64,000 nt of DNA from Scytonema sp. UIC 10036 (GCF_009725235.1 NZ_WJFC01000010.1:68483-132482), one strand, 5' to 3'. Numbered from the stretch's first letter, positions 44,122-52,364 are shown. Translations and numbers: made by a program. Notes: a model not told the origin generated them from the letters alone.

Positions 44122-44899
44122 GTCCCCAGTCATCAAAAAATTCCAGACGATAGCGATAAAGTGCAACCGGTCGAGAACCAGCACGGAAGTAATTTGGATC
44201 TTGCGGTGACAGGTAAACAGCAGTGACTTGATCTGCTTCTATCGCAGGACTCACAGGGTTGTGTCCATCTAATTTCTGATATGCAGTGGTGGATTCAACA
44301 ATGTTGAAATAAGGACGCCCACCACCTTTAAATATTTGTTGAAATACTTCCGTTCCAATGAATTTACCATCACTTGTTGTTTCTGTGGCGCGTCCACTGA
44401 TTATGGAAACAAGCTGGCGTTCGCCACGTAAAAAGGTGATTTGACGATTGGGAGTCTTTGGATCTACTTTGACAGATAACACGGCATCATTCAGATAAGC
44501 CCGTGCCAAATTTAAACCGTTGAAAGCTCTATCCGCTATGACTGCTACTGACTTGCTATTGATTACGGGAAGGGCTTTGAGCGCTGTTACAGGCACTTTT
44601 GACTTGACAAATCGCACTTTGAAACTTATGGGTTTATTGAGGTACTGACGATTGCTTTCAAATCCGGGTGTAACGATGTCTGGTGCTAAAGGTGCAGCCA
44701 AATCGGAAAGCGTGCTTTTCACCTCCCAATCACCCTCCATCCATTCTGGGTAAACTAAATCACCTACAGCTGGTTGTACTGATGTTAGTTTTTCCCAACC
44801 CTCGAAATTTGCCAATCTTTGAGACAATTCTCCAGCTTCTGCTTCTCCACCCCAGAAAAGACATAACAGAACTAAGCAACAAGCCCAAATGATTCTCAT
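44063..44899 (-). CDS. DUF6816-like exported protein with repeat-encoded tail
   Basis: 278 residues. Signal peptide IIWACCLVLLCLFWGGEAEA precedes a mature domain with YPEWMEGDWEVKSTLSDLAAPLAPDIVTPGFE, FKVRFVKSK, VIADRAFNGLNLARAYLN, and GRPYFNIVESTTAYQ ending in RPVALYRYRLEFF. This matches a cyanobacterial and plastid protein family of unknown function (DUF6816), likely lumenal or periplasmic. The last 20 residues (GTRGTRETRETRETRGTR) are read from the 9-base tandem repeat, so the native stop was probably lost when the repeat inserted or expanded. Confidence 0.75.
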   Translation of the reverse strand: MRIIWACCLVLLCLFWGGEAEAGELSQRLANFEGWEKLTSVQPAVGDLVYPEWMEGDWEVKSTLSDLAAPLAPDIVTPGFESNRQYLNKPISFKVRFVKSKVPVTALKALPVINSKSVAVIADRAFNGLNLARAYLNDAVLSVKVDPKTPNRQITFLRGERQLVSIISGRATETTSDGKFIGTEVFQQIFKGGGRPYFNIVESTTAYQKLDGHNPVSPAIEADQVTAVYLSPQDPNYFRAGSRPVALYRYRLEFFDDWGLGTRGTRETRETRETRGTR

Positions 44900-45548
44900 A
44901 AAAGTATTTTTGAGTATTGTAAAGACTTAAATCCCCAATTTCTTAGAGAATACAGAGTCGAGAATGAAGGATCTGACCCCCCACCTCGTTCCCAGGTATA
45001 ACCACCGGATTGAGAGAGTACCAATGAGGGGGTCTGTCTCTCCATTGACTAGCTGTATCCGCAGGAGTTGTCGGGGATTTTGTTTTTTACAATTGTGACT
45101 ACTATGTGTTAAATTATTTTAATTTTATTTGAGTGATAACTCATTTAATAAATACTTAGGTTACTTTTTTATCATGAAATTTAACCAAAGCATAAAAAAA
45201 CTAAATACAAACATCTGTTTCTTAGTCATGGGATTGACGCATAGCTCTCTTTCTATGGTGTACACATAAATCGATAGCACGGGGACAGACAGTGCTTACC
45301 AATAAAGGACGGTGGGCAGTGACTACTGCGACCCGCAGGAAGTTTTTAGATATAAAATATACTTCTTTTTTTATAAGTTTAAGTAAAATCACTAATTTAT
45401 ATGCAGCTGAAAATTTTCTATCAGTAATATTACTCTTTTTAAAGTTAAAGATGGGTATCTATCCTTCTAATCAGGATGTTTAACAAGCCGAAGTATCGAT
45501 CGGGGTGCAAGTTTATATAAATTAATCATCGAAAGAGTACTTGCACTA
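44900..45548. other. Long intergenic region
   Basis: No supported gene. A block near 44950-45010 (TACAGAGTCG, then CACCTCGTTCCCAGG) is a partial copy of the dispersed element seen whole at 49370. GGTGTACACATAAATCGA at about 45257 echoes the 27280 region. A 63-codon frame at 45292 has no coding signs. The rest is AT-rich and should hold the promoter of the PATAN gene. Confidence 0.5.
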
Positions 45549-46427
45549 ATGAGTCTATCTAGTTCTTTTACGGATTTTTCCTTAGCTGAATTGTTCCAAC
45601 TGATTGACCAAGGACGGAAATCTGGTTGTTTAACAGTTTGTACCTTACCAGATTTACAATCTCCTAAGTCTAAATCTCAGTATTTCTACATCTGGTTTAG
45701 ACAAGGTAAAGTAGTAGCTGCTGCCCATCACCTGCACGGTCAGGAGTTAATTTCTAAAATGGTCAAGCGAGGTTGGGCAAATTTGAAAGTTATAGAAAAA
45801 GTTTGTACTGATACTCCTACAGCTATACCTCTTGGGTTACTGTTGAAAACTGAAAGCCTGTTGACTACCGAGCAACTCAACCTGCTCTTCGCAAATCAAT
45901 TACAACAAGTTCGCGAACTTTTTGAAATTCAACAAGGTGTATTTAAACTTGATAGCAAAGCTGCTTTGCCTTTAGAAGAAATGACTGGCTTAAGCCTGAG
46001 AGCAACGGAAGTGGCTCTTATGGCTTTAAGAGCATTAAAAAACTGGAAAGCACTAGTAGATATCCTCCCAAATCCCAGTTCGGCTGTCAAAAGTATTTCT
46101 CACGCTAAACCCCATATTCGCTTGCACGCTTGTGAGTGGCAAGTGTGGGAATTTGCTAACGGTATTGTTTCTTTGGATGCGATCGCAACGCAGATCAATC
46201 AACCTCTTGCTTTAGTCCAACAAGCTACTTTCCGGTTGATGCTTGCGGGCTTGGTGGAAGAAGTTCCCAAAATGACATCAACATCAGATTTAAATGATGA
46301 CTCTCTGAATTGGGACTTAATTGACGATGCTGAATTAAAACGCCAAAAATCGAAGGAATCGGAAACGCTCAAATTCACTACTTCGTTTTTGCAAAATCTA
46401 GTTGGTTTCTTAAAGAGTAAGGCTTGA
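45549..46427 (+). CDS. PATAN (DUF4388) domain protein
   Basis: A 292-residue protein. Residues about 1-170 match the PATAN/DUF4388 fold: SLSSSFTDFSLAELFQLIDQGRKSGCLTV, IWFRQGKVVAAAHH, LLKTESLLTTEQLNLLF, and VRELFEIQQGVFKLD. The C-terminal part (HACEWQVWEFANGIVSLDAIATQINQPLALVQQATFRLMLAGLVEEV) looks like a winged helix. PATAN domains are protein-interaction modules; in cyanobacteria (known) PATAN-type response regulators bind the pilus motor PilB. No receiver domain is attached here. It opens a same-strand series with roadblock, globin and GTPase genes, so a signalling adaptor role is likely. Confidence 0.82.
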   Translation: MSLSSSFTDFSLAELFQLIDQGRKSGCLTVCTLPDLQSPKSKSQYFYIWFRQGKVVAAAHHLHGQELISKMVKRGWANLKVIEKVCTDTPTAIPLGLLLKTESLLTTEQLNLLFANQLQQVRELFEIQQGVFKLDSKAALPLEEMTGLSLRATEVALMALRALKNWKALVDILPNPSSAVKSISHAKPHIRLHACEWQVWEFANGIVSLDAIATQINQPLALVQQATFRLMLAGLVEEVPKMTSTSDLNDDSLNWDLIDDAELKRQKSKESETLKFTTSFLQNLVGFLKSKA

Positions 46428-46461
46428 TCAAACCACTCGGAATTTGTAATAATTATAACTT

Positions 46462-46495
46462 GAATTACGAATTACGAATTACGAATTACGAATTA
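46462..46495. repeat. Heptanucleotide tandem repeat (ACGAATT)
   Basis: About four to five copies of GAATTAC in the 73-base gap between the PATAN and first roadblock genes. It may affect spacing or expression of the downstream gene through copy-number change. Confidence 0.9.
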
Positions 46496-46500
46496 TACTC

Positions 46501-47085
46501 ATGCCTTTGGGCAAAATTCTCAATCTACTGTTAGTAGCACTTGAAAGAATATCAGCCAAGCCTGCAAAAGTAACAGACGAATTGCAAACCACGGAAGAGT
46601 TGCCCTCAACCACTACTGTGGAAAATACAGAACTCAGTGCAGCTACTGTCTCAGATTTACAATCCTTTACGGAAGATGCTCGAGCCCCTCAATCAGAAAT
46701 ATTTGAGGAAAAAAACGCGACCGCAATTTCAATGCTTCAAGATGAGTTACACAAGTTTGTCTCTGGTAGCGCTGAAGTTGAAGGTGTAATTATCATTACC
46801 CCTGATGGCATGGCGTTAGCTTCTGTGTTATCACCAGGTATGGATGAAGAGCTTACTGCTGCTATGTCAGCATCCATGCTTTCATTGGGGGAACATATTG
46901 GACGCGAACTTGCCCGTGGTGCTATCGATCGCGTTGTCGTGGAAGGAGAGAGAGGTTACGGGGTCTTGGTGAACTGCTCTCAAGAGGTTATTTTGTTAGT
47001 TCTTGCTAGTCCTTCTGCTAAGCAAGGCATCCTGTTTCTGGAAATTAAACAAGCTATTGCCAAAATAGCTCCTTTATTGAAGTAA
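46501..47085 (+). CDS. Roadblock/LC7 domain protein with N-terminal extension
   Basis: 194 residues. The C-terminal 115 residues form a roadblock/LC7 domain (MLQDELHKFVSGSAEVEGVIIITPDGMALASVL, then ELTAAMSASMLSLGEHIGRELARGAIDRVVVEGERGYGVLVNC). The N-terminal 75 residues are acidic and low-complexity, likely disordered. Roadblock proteins such as MglB act as GAP or scaffold for small Ras-like GTPases such as MglA (known). A GTPase gene lies 1.2 kb downstream and a second roadblock gene follows it, so these probably work together. The domain is very similar to that at 48927, pointing to duplication. Confidence 0.9.
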   Translation: MPLGKILNLLLVALERISAKPAKVTDELQTTEELPSTTTVENTELSAATVSDLQSFTEDARAPQSEIFEEKNATAISMLQDELHKFVSGSAEVEGVIIITPDGMALASVLSPGMDEELTAAMSASMLSLGEHIGRELARGAIDRVVVEGERGYGVLVNCSQEVILLVLASPSAKQGILFLEIKQAIAKIAPLLK

Positions 47086-47124
47086 AGCAGGCAATCCGAT
47101 GAAAAAATTTCACCTCGATCGTGA

Positions 47125-47165
47125 ACATCCCTCTTTCCTAACCCCTAACCCCTAACCCCTATTCC
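47125..47165. repeat. Heptanucleotide tandem repeat (CCCCTAA)
   Basis: Three to four copies of CCCCTAA in the gap between the roadblock and globin genes. Confidence 0.85.
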
Positions 47166-47284
47166 CTAAGTGTAAAGGAATGTAACAAAAATCCGTACAA
47201 TGTAAAAATTTTGCTAATTTTTAGTGGCTGCTTGACCACAAGAGTTGAAAATTGTGTTTTTGTTGATACTTAGGAGAACTCATA

Positions 47285-47839
47285 ATGACTCTCAATCCAC
47301 ATGGGTTTATGTTGACGCTAGAAAAGCGTGCTGGTTTTACAGATGAAGATAAAGCTTTGCTCAAAGCAAACGCAGAATGGGGAGTCAAAGTTGCCCCAGA
47401 AATGACCGATCACTTTTACGCATACCTCGGACGCGATGAAGAAATGAATGCGATTTTACACACTGGAGAGGAGCGCATTCATCGCCTTCATGAAACTTTT
47501 ATACAATGGTTTCAAGAGATGTTTACGGGTATCGATGATTGGGGACCTGCCTATGCAGACCGACGCTGGAAAATTGGTCTAGTTCACGTTCGCATCGGAA
47601 TTGGACCTCAGCATGTTGTGCCGGCAATGGCAACAGTGATACACGAAGTAGGCAAGCAGCTACAAGTGGAAGGTCAAAGCGAAGCTCTTAAAGATGCTCT
47701 CAGTCGTATCTGTATGATTGACTTGGCTTTTATTGAACAAGCTTATGTGGAAGTTTCTTCAGCAGCTGTTCTGCAAGAAACTGGTTGGACAGAAGGTTTA
47801 TTTAGGCGCTTAATTGCGACTGGCGCACGTTCTATGTAA
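47285..47839 (+). CDS. Protoglobin-type haem protein
   Basis: A 184-residue single-domain globin of the globin-coupled-sensor/protoglobin lineage (LEKRAGFTDEDKALLKANAEWGV, HFYAYLGRDEEM, HTGEERIHRLHETFIQWFQEMF). In KIGLVHVRIGIGPQHVVPAM the probable haem-ligating His is H101, at the place of the proximal His in HemAT-type sensors (His two residues before Ile-Gly). No transducer domain is fused. AGGAGA precedes the ATG. Its neighbours are a GTPase and two roadblock proteins, so the globin may pass an O2, NO or redox signal to that switch by protein contact (inferred). Gas storage or NO detoxification is the alternative. Confidence 0.85.
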   Translation: MTLNPHGFMLTLEKRAGFTDEDKALLKANAEWGVKVAPEMTDHFYAYLGRDEEMNAILHTGEERIHRLHETFIQWFQEMFTGIDDWGPAYADRRWKIGLVHVRIGIGPQHVVPAMATVIHEVGKQLQVEGQSEALKDALSRICMIDLAFIEQAYVEVSSAAVLQETGWTEGLFRRLIATGARSM

Positions 47840-48160
47840 AACTGTTTCGCGGAGCTATGGCAGGGTAAGCAAGATTACGAAAGCGAAAAGCCCCAACAGG
47901 GTGCATTTGCCAATGTAGCTTCTGGTAACCTAGAAACACTTATGAGCGGATTATGCAGAAAAATTTCACAACGTAGTTATTAAGAGAATTTAAAAAAGCT
48001 AGTCTTTAAGTTTGAAAAGTTACTAACTACTGTTGTAAGATCCCAAAGATAGCAATAAAGCTATTTCAGGGTGTGAAATCTGTCATGCAATTTTTATCTC
48101 GGTTGCATCAGTTGAAACAAAGAAACTGTTGTCACATTACCTGAAGAGGACAGAACCGTA
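47840..48160. other. Intergenic region between globin and small ORF
   Basis: No frame or hairpin of note; AT content rises toward the end. It probably contains a promoter for the small ORF and GTPase. Confidence 0.4.
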
Positions 48161-48304
48161 ATGTATCTCATAAAGTTATCTCTGCTCATAAAATCAAAGT
48201 TACTAAGTAAGTTCATTATTATATTTACTTGGCTTGAGATTACCTACAACATTTTCCAAGTGCTTGGGTGTGGCTCCAATAGCTATAACCCTATGGAGGT
48301 ATAA
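48161..48304 (+). CDS. 47-residue putative small membrane protein, coupled to the GTPase gene
   Basis: An ATG follows GAAGAGGA by about 11 bases and opens a 47-codon frame containing LIKSKLLSKFIIIFTWLEITYNIF, one hydrophobic segment. Its stop TAA is directly followed by the ATG of the GTPase gene (TAAATG), and the GTPase ribosome site (TGGAGG) lies inside it. The layout fits translational coupling or a leader peptide. No homologue is recognised, and a chance frame is possible. Confidence 0.35.
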   Translation: MYLIKLSLLIKSKLLSKFIIIFTWLEITYNIFQVLGCGSNSYNPMEV

Positions 48305-48853
48305 ATGGCTATCCTACGCATAGTAGTCACAGGAGGCGTAGGCGCAGGAAAAACGAGTTTGATTCGTACAATCAGTGAAATAGAAGTCGTAGATACCGAT
48401 AAGAAAGCGACAGATGAAGTAGGACAATTCAAAGAAAAAACTACAGTTGCTTTAGATTTTGGGAGACTCACTATTGCATCGAATCAATCGCTACACCTAT
48501 ATGGCACACCCGGTCAATTGCGATTTAACTTCATGTGGGAAATTCTGATTGCCAAAGCGCATGCTTACATTCTGCTAATAGATGCTCATCGTCCAGAGCA
48601 CATACGATTTGGACGGCGGATACTTAACTTTGTCAACCAACAAGTGCAACTCCCGCATATTATTGGTCTGACACACACAGATTGCCCGGATGCATGGGAT
48701 GCAGAAGATGTGGCTCTTGCTCTGGGATTGGTAGATGAACGGACTCGACCGCCTATCATCTCTGTCAATGCCACCAGTAAACCTTCCGTAGCACAAGCTT
48801 TGATTGCTCTTGTTCAACAGATAAGCAACTTCTACCCAGATTCTAACCCGTAG
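48305..48853 (+). CDS. Ras-like small GTPase (MglA/ATP-GTP-binding type)
   Basis: 182 residues. G1 is VVTGGVGAGKTSLI, the switch I region contains TDKKATDEVG and a DFGR segment, G3 is LYGTPGQLRF (in place of DxxGQ, as in prokaryotic Gtr/MglA-like proteins) and G4 is THTD (in place of NKxD). G4 lies within IIGLTHTDCPDAW. These proteins pair with roadblock partners; MglA sets cell polarity and pilus use in Myxococcus (known). Gene order PATAN, roadblock, protoglobin, GTPase, roadblock strongly suggests a single GTPase switch. Because THTD replaces NKxD, nucleotide preference should not be assumed. Confidence 0.88.
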   Translation: MAILRIVVTGGVGAGKTSLIRTISEIEVVDTDKKATDEVGQFKEKTTVALDFGRLTIASNQSLHLYGTPGQLRFNFMWEILIAKAHAYILLIDAHRPEHIRFGRRILNFVNQQVQLPHIIGLTHTDCPDAWDAEDVALALGLVDERTRPPIISVNATSKPSVAQALIALVQQISNFYPDSNP

Positions 48854-48926
48854 CGCATTTTGTCAAGCGATCGAAGTGCATACCTTTAACAACATCAATA
48901 CAACACCCTTTTGGAGAAGTAAAGCC

Positions 48927-49295
48927 ATGATTAATGTTTCAATGTTGCAAGATGAATTACAAAATTTTGTCTCTGGCAGTGCTGAAGTTCAGGGTGCAAT
49001 CCTTGCTAGCCCTGACGGCTTAGCCTTAGCTTCTGTACTAACAGTAGGAATGGATGAAGAGCGTACTGCTGCTATGTCAGCCTCTATGCTATCACTGGGA
49101 GAACGTATCGGACGCGAACTGGCTCGCGGTAGTGTTGACCGGATTGTGGTAGAAGGTGAGAAAGGTTACGGTATCTTAGTAGGCTGCGGTCAAGAAGCTG
49201 TTTTATTAGTTCTCGCTAGTGCTGCTGCCAAGCAAGGTGTTTTGTTTTTAGAAGTCAAGCGGATTGTGGCTAAGATTACGCCTTTGTTGGCATAA
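48927..49295 (+). CDS. Roadblock/LC7 domain protein (MglB-like)
   Basis: 122 residues from the ATG at 48927, preceded by TGGAGAAG; a GTG at 48876 is possible but poorer. It is a bare roadblock domain: VSMLQDELQNFVSGSAEVQGAILASPDGLALASVL, TAAMSASMLSLGERIGRELARGSVDRIVVEGEKGYGILVGCGQ. It is closely related to the C-terminal part of the protein at 46501. It directly follows the GTPase (73 bases), the arrangement expected for a GAP or scaffold partner. With two roadblock paralogues, a heterodimeric platform is possible (inferred). Confidence 0.9.
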   Translation: MINVSMLQDELQNFVSGSAEVQGAILASPDGLALASVLTVGMDEERTAAMSASMLSLGERIGRELARGSVDRIVVEGEKGYGILVGCGQEAVLLVLASAAAKQGVLFLEVKRIVAKITPLLA

Positions 49296-49369
49296 TTCAG
49301 CCACCGAGTTACAAGAGCCCCAACTTTTTTGAGGATACAGAGTCGCAAATGGGGGCGACACCCCTCACT

Positions 49370-49428
49370 TGTTCCCACCTCGTTCCCAGGCGGAGCCTGG
49401 GAATGCCTAAGTGGAGGCTCCGCCTCCC
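49370..49428. repeat. Palindromic GTTCCCAGGC-type repeat
   Basis: CCTCGTTCCCAGGCGGAGCC followed by its complement, then GGAGGCTCCGCCTCC. Same family as at 14485 and 24928; the upstream TACAGAGTCG block is shared with about 44950. It lies between the last roadblock gene and the convergent ChuX-like gene. Confidence 0.8.
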
Positions 49429-49517
49429 GTCTTACACCAGCTAGCTCTGCCGCAGCCCAGCAGTATGCATTCTGTGCCAGAATCACCGGAACAGGAGAGA
49501 AAGTTGGTGTAGCGGAC

Positions 49518-49922
49518 TCAAATCTCAGATGGTGCAGGTTCCCAAACTTCGCCATACTTTTCTCGTAGAGTCTGCCAAGCCTCTACCTGACCGGGTTCAT
49601 ATTCTCCTGGCTTACCCCACTGCAAAAATAAACTTAAGGCTGGTTCCTGTTTTTCATCCAGAAAACGGATGGCATAAGTGGTAAAGTTACCTCTTTTTGC
49701 CTCTCCTGTTTCAAATTTTACTTGAGTAATTTTATCCATATTCAAGTGAAATTCAAAACCTTCGGTATGCATATTGGCGTATTTCCCTTTAGGTAATTCT
49801 GCATAAAACAGCTTTTCTATCTTGCCCCGTGCTTCTAAGACAGCAGCACTACTGGTGACAATCAGACGCAGTGTACTCAAAGTCTCACAAGCTTCTAAAA
49901 ATTCCTTTAATGTGGCTGTCAT
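49518..49922 (-). CDS. ChuX/HutX-like haem-related protein
   Basis: 134 residues resembling the ChuX/HutX intracellular haem-carrier fold: TLRLIVTSSAAVLEARGKIEKLFYAELPKGKYANMHTEGFEFHLNMDKITQVKFE, then YAIRFLDEKQEPALSLFLQWGKPGEYEPGQVEAW. Family members bind or handle haem after uptake. The presence of a globin gene 1.7 kb away may be chance. Assignment is by overall pattern only. The gene is flanked on both sides by repeats. Confidence 0.65.
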   Translation of the reverse strand: MTATLKEFLEACETLSTLRLIVTSSAAVLEARGKIEKLFYAELPKGKYANMHTEGFEFHLNMDKITQVKFETGEAKRGNFTTYAIRFLDEKQEPALSLFLQWGKPGEYEPGQVEAWQTLREKYGEVWEPAPSEI

Positions 49923-49924
49923 AG

Positions 49925-50003
49925 TATTGGTTAGTGGTTGGTTGTTAGTGGTTAGTGGTTAATTAATAGCGACTAACTACTAACCACTAACCACTAACTA
50001 TTA
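49925..50003. repeat. Inverted heptanucleotide-type repeat pair
   Basis: GGTTAGTGGTTGGTTGTTAG followed by ACTAACTACTAACCACTAAC-type sequence. It is the same complementary arrangement as at 41935-42085, here between phoH and the ChuX-like gene. Confidence 0.85.
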
Positions 50004-50004
50004 T

Positions 50005-50964
50005 CTAATGATTATTTTCATGACGCTCGTAGGCGGCGACAATTTCCTGAACGAGCGGATGGCGCACCACGTCTTTTTGAGAGAATTTGCAAAAAGCAAT
50101 GCCTTTTACATGTTCTAGAATACGTGTTGCTAGTGTTAAGCCAGATTGCTGGTTCGGGGGGAGATCCGTTTGTGTTATATCGCCTGTAACAACCATACGA
50201 GAATTGAAACCCAAACGAGTCAAAACCATTTTCATTTGAGATGGTGTTGTGTTTTGGGCTTCATCCACTATGACAAAAGCGTTGTTGAGTGTACGTCCCC
50301 GCATATAAGCTAGGGGAGCAACTTCAATAACACCTCTTTCCATTAAAGATGGAACTTTTTCTGGATCGATAAATTCATTTATAGCATCGTAAAGCGGGCG
50401 CAAATAAGGATTGACTTTTTGCTGCAAATCCCCTGGTAAAAAACCAAGTCTTTCACCTGCTTCTACAGCAGGACGAGTTAAGATGAGTTTTTCAAATTGA
50501 TTGGCTAGGAGTGCTTGTACAGCAACAACAACTGCTAGAAATGTCTTACCAGTTCCGGCAGGACCCGTACAAAAGATGAGGTCGCGCTCCTTAAGTGCTT
50601 GAATATACTGCCGTTGTCGCAAAGTCTTGGCTCGTACTTCTTCGCCTTTACGCGTCCTAGCAACAACATTTCGCTGCAAGTCTAGCAATTCATTCTCTCG
50701 ATGGGTATCGAGGGCATGACGGGCTGTTGATATATCTGTACTAGTAATATGATTACCCTGACTCCAAAGGTCTTCAAGCGATCGCACTAATCGACTCGCC
50801 AAGTCAATTTGCTTTTCTGTTCCAGAAATATAAAGTTCTTGCCCTCGCAGTACCAGGGATGCGCCTGTTTCTTTGGCAAGTGTTTTGAGATTGTTTTCTG
50901 CTTCTCCTGCAAGTGCGATCGCACTTGGTATATTCGGTAGTTGAATTGTTAAGTTATTAGTCAT
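50005..50964 (-). CDS. phoH: PhoH-family ATPase
   Basis: 319 residues. An N-terminal KH-like region (LKTLAKETGASLVLRGQELYISGTEKQID) precedes the PhoH core with Walker A FCTGPAGTGKTFLAVV and Walker B NAFVIVDEAQNTTP, then RPAVEAGERLGFLPGD and VVTGDITQTDLP. PhoH/YbeZ proteins are thought to act in RNA or ribosome metabolism; the neighbouring rpsU, KH, rpsP and ffh genes fit that. It is the last gene of this minus-strand set. Confidence 0.92.
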   Translation of the reverse strand: MTNNLTIQLPNIPSAIALAGEAENNLKTLAKETGASLVLRGQELYISGTEKQIDLASRLVRSLEDLWSQGNHITSTDISTARHALDTHRENELLDLQRNVVARTRKGEEVRAKTLRQRQYIQALKERDLIFCTGPAGTGKTFLAVVVAVQALLANQFEKLILTRPAVEAGERLGFLPGDLQQKVNPYLRPLYDAINEFIDPEKVPSLMERGVIEVAPLAYMRGRTLNNAFVIVDEAQNTTPSQMKMVLTRLGFNSRMVVTGDITQTDLPPNQQSGLTLATRILEHVKGIAFCKFSQKDVVRHPLVQEIVAAYERHENNH

Positions 50965-51110
50965 TAGTCATCAATAGAGAGAAAGTAGAGACGCGAACAA
51001 CCGCTTCTCTACTTCGTTGAGGTTTGAATAACAACAGCTTTCAAACCTTAATTTTGACATCCATCAGTTATCGATCGCTCTGTAATACCCAGTAACTAAT
51101 GGTCGTTTAG

Positions 51111-51139
51111 ATCCCCGACTTCTTGGAGAAGTCGGGGAT
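51111..51139. repeat. Hairpin between phoH and rpsU
   Basis: ATCCCCGACTTCT, a 3-base loop, then AGAAGTCGGGGAT. Strong stem in either direction; no T-run on the minus strand, so termination after rpsU is uncertain. Confidence 0.65.
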
Positions 51140-51188
51140 TTTGCAGCCCGGTCACCAGTCACTGGTCAAGTGGTCACTGCTTACTAAC

Positions 51189-51365
51189 TTAGTAGCGACC
51201 ACCTTTACGTGCAACTTCTGCTTTGCGCTTCCGGCGCAAGCTTGGTTTTTCGTATCTTTCACGACGCTTGACTTCAGATAAGATCCCGGCTTTTTGAATT
51301 TTCTTTTTAAAACGCCTTAATGCTGAGTCAATGGACTCATTTTCACCCAAACGGACTTCAGCCAC
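51189..51365 (-). CDS. rpsU: 30S ribosomal protein bS21
   Basis: 58 residues, GTG start, with AAGGAGGT 10 bases upstream. Sequence [20 protein letters not shown]...[19 protein letters not shown] is a complete bS21, a small-subunit protein near the anti-Shine-Dalgarno region. It is placed between phoH and the KH protein, in the usual cyanobacterial neighbourhood, but separated from the KH gene by a repeat-filled gap. Confidence 0.95.
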   Translation of the reverse strand: MAEVRLGENESIDSALRRFKKKIQKAGILSEVKRRERYEKPSLRRKRKAEVARKGGRY

Positions 51366-51539
51366 TCCCTAGTTTCACCTCCTTAGAGAGATTATCAGAC
51401 CCTTGTATAACCCCCACCTACGGTTAGCGGTATTGTGCAAGATCCGTGATGGAAGATAATTACCTTCTCAATTCAAGAGAAGAATTTTTACAGCAATACG
51501 TGTTTTGCATTTATGACAAAAACACGGAGAATACGTCAT

Positions 51540-51665
51540 ACGATGAAGCATAAAGGATGAAGGGTAAGGGATAAAGCATAAAGGATGAATTTTGTGACTT
51601 TCACTTCATAATTCATACTTCATACTTCATAATTCATACTTCATACTTCATACTTCATACTTTTC
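51540..51665. repeat. Inverted tandem repeats (GGATGAA / TTCATAC types)
   Basis: Units such as AGCATAAAGGATGAA are followed by five to six copies of CATACTT. The two halves are roughly complementary and could pair. They fill most of the 326-base gap between rpsU and the KH-domain gene; nothing else is seen there. Confidence 0.85.
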
Positions 51666-51691
51666 TTGACTTCCTCGCGCTTTACCTTAAC

Positions 51692-52066
51692 CTATCGGAA
51701 GCGGGTTTTTACAATAGGTCTGGGTCCGTTTCCGCGTCTTTCTCTAGGTTTTGGCGGTGGCAATCGCTCTTCACCTTCATCTTCAAAAGACAAACCCTCT
51801 CGTCCGCCGGCGGTACTGCCGTAGATATCAAGGTAGACTGATTGTCCAGCTGCTTGAGCGGCTGCGGCAATCACCGTGCGAATTGCTTGAATATTTCGTC
51901 CACCCCGACCAAACACTTTTCCTTTATCTGTGCCATCAAAGGCAATGCGAATCCAAGCGCGCTTGTGCGTTTGAGTCAGTTCACAATCGACGCTTAAAGA
52001 TTCGGGAGAATCCAAAAATGGTTGCATGAGAAACCGTACCAGCCCAACGTAGTCTGGACTGGTCAC
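51692..52066 (-). CDS. khpA: KH-domain RNA-binding protein
   Basis: 124 residues from the GTG at 52066. The motif GTDKGKVFGRGGRNIQAIRTVIAAAAQ is a type II KH domain with the GxxG loop (GRGG), and SPDYVGLVRFLMQPFLDSPESLSVDCE is its usual N-terminus. The Pro/Arg-rich tail (PPPKPRERRGNGPRP) is a common cyanobacterial feature. An open frame extends up to 52219 inside rpsP, but homologues begin near VTSPDYV, hence this start. It lies 22 bases after rpsP; the pair is conserved in bacteria and binds RNA with partners such as KhpB. Confidence 0.88.
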   Translation of the reverse strand: MTSPDYVGLVRFLMQPFLDSPESLSVDCELTQTHKRAWIRIAFDGTDKGKVFGRGGRNIQAIRTVIAAAAQAAGQSVYLDIYGSTAGGREGLSFEDEGEERLPPPKPRERRGNGPRPIVKTRFR

Positions 52067-52088
52067 TAGGGATTTCTGTGCAATCTTG

Positions 52089-52349
52089 TTATGATGTAGC
52101 TTTTGCACTGACCTGTTCAAAGACATTGGCTTTTTGCAGGATGCGACGCACTGTATCTGTTGGTTGAGCACCTTGTTGTAGCCGCTTGACGATGCCGGGA
52201 ACGTCCAATCTGACTTCATCTGTTCTGGGGTTATAGAATCCCAGTTCTTCTAGGGGACGACCATCGCGGCGAGCGAGGCTTTGAATTGCGATTATGCGGT
52301 AACTCGCTTCCCGCTTTTTACCGTATCGCTTCAAGCGCAGTTTAATCAT
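52089..52349 (-). CDS. rpsP: 30S ribosomal protein bS16
   Basis: 86 residues: [36 protein letters not shown], and [20 protein letters not shown]. Complete, with GGAGAACGATTT upstream as ribosome site. The promoter must lie in or beyond the mobile element that separates it from ffh, so that element may supply or disturb transcription. Confidence 0.95.
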   Translation of the reverse strand: MIKLRLKRYGKKREASYRIIAIQSLARRDGRPLEELGFYNPRTDEVRLDVPGIVKRLQQGAQPTDTVRRILQKANVFEQVSAKATS

Positions 52350-52364
52350 GGTTTAGAAATCGTT

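Noticed and set aside
45292..45483. 63-codon frame in the long intergenic region
   Set aside because: No ribosome site, no recognisable motif, and biased AT-rich composition like its surroundings.
47285..47839. Phycobiliprotein-like or truncated-haemoglobin identity
   Set aside because: The His-x-x-Ile-Gly region and helix pattern match protoglobin/globin-coupled sensors, not 2-on-2 globins or biliproteins.
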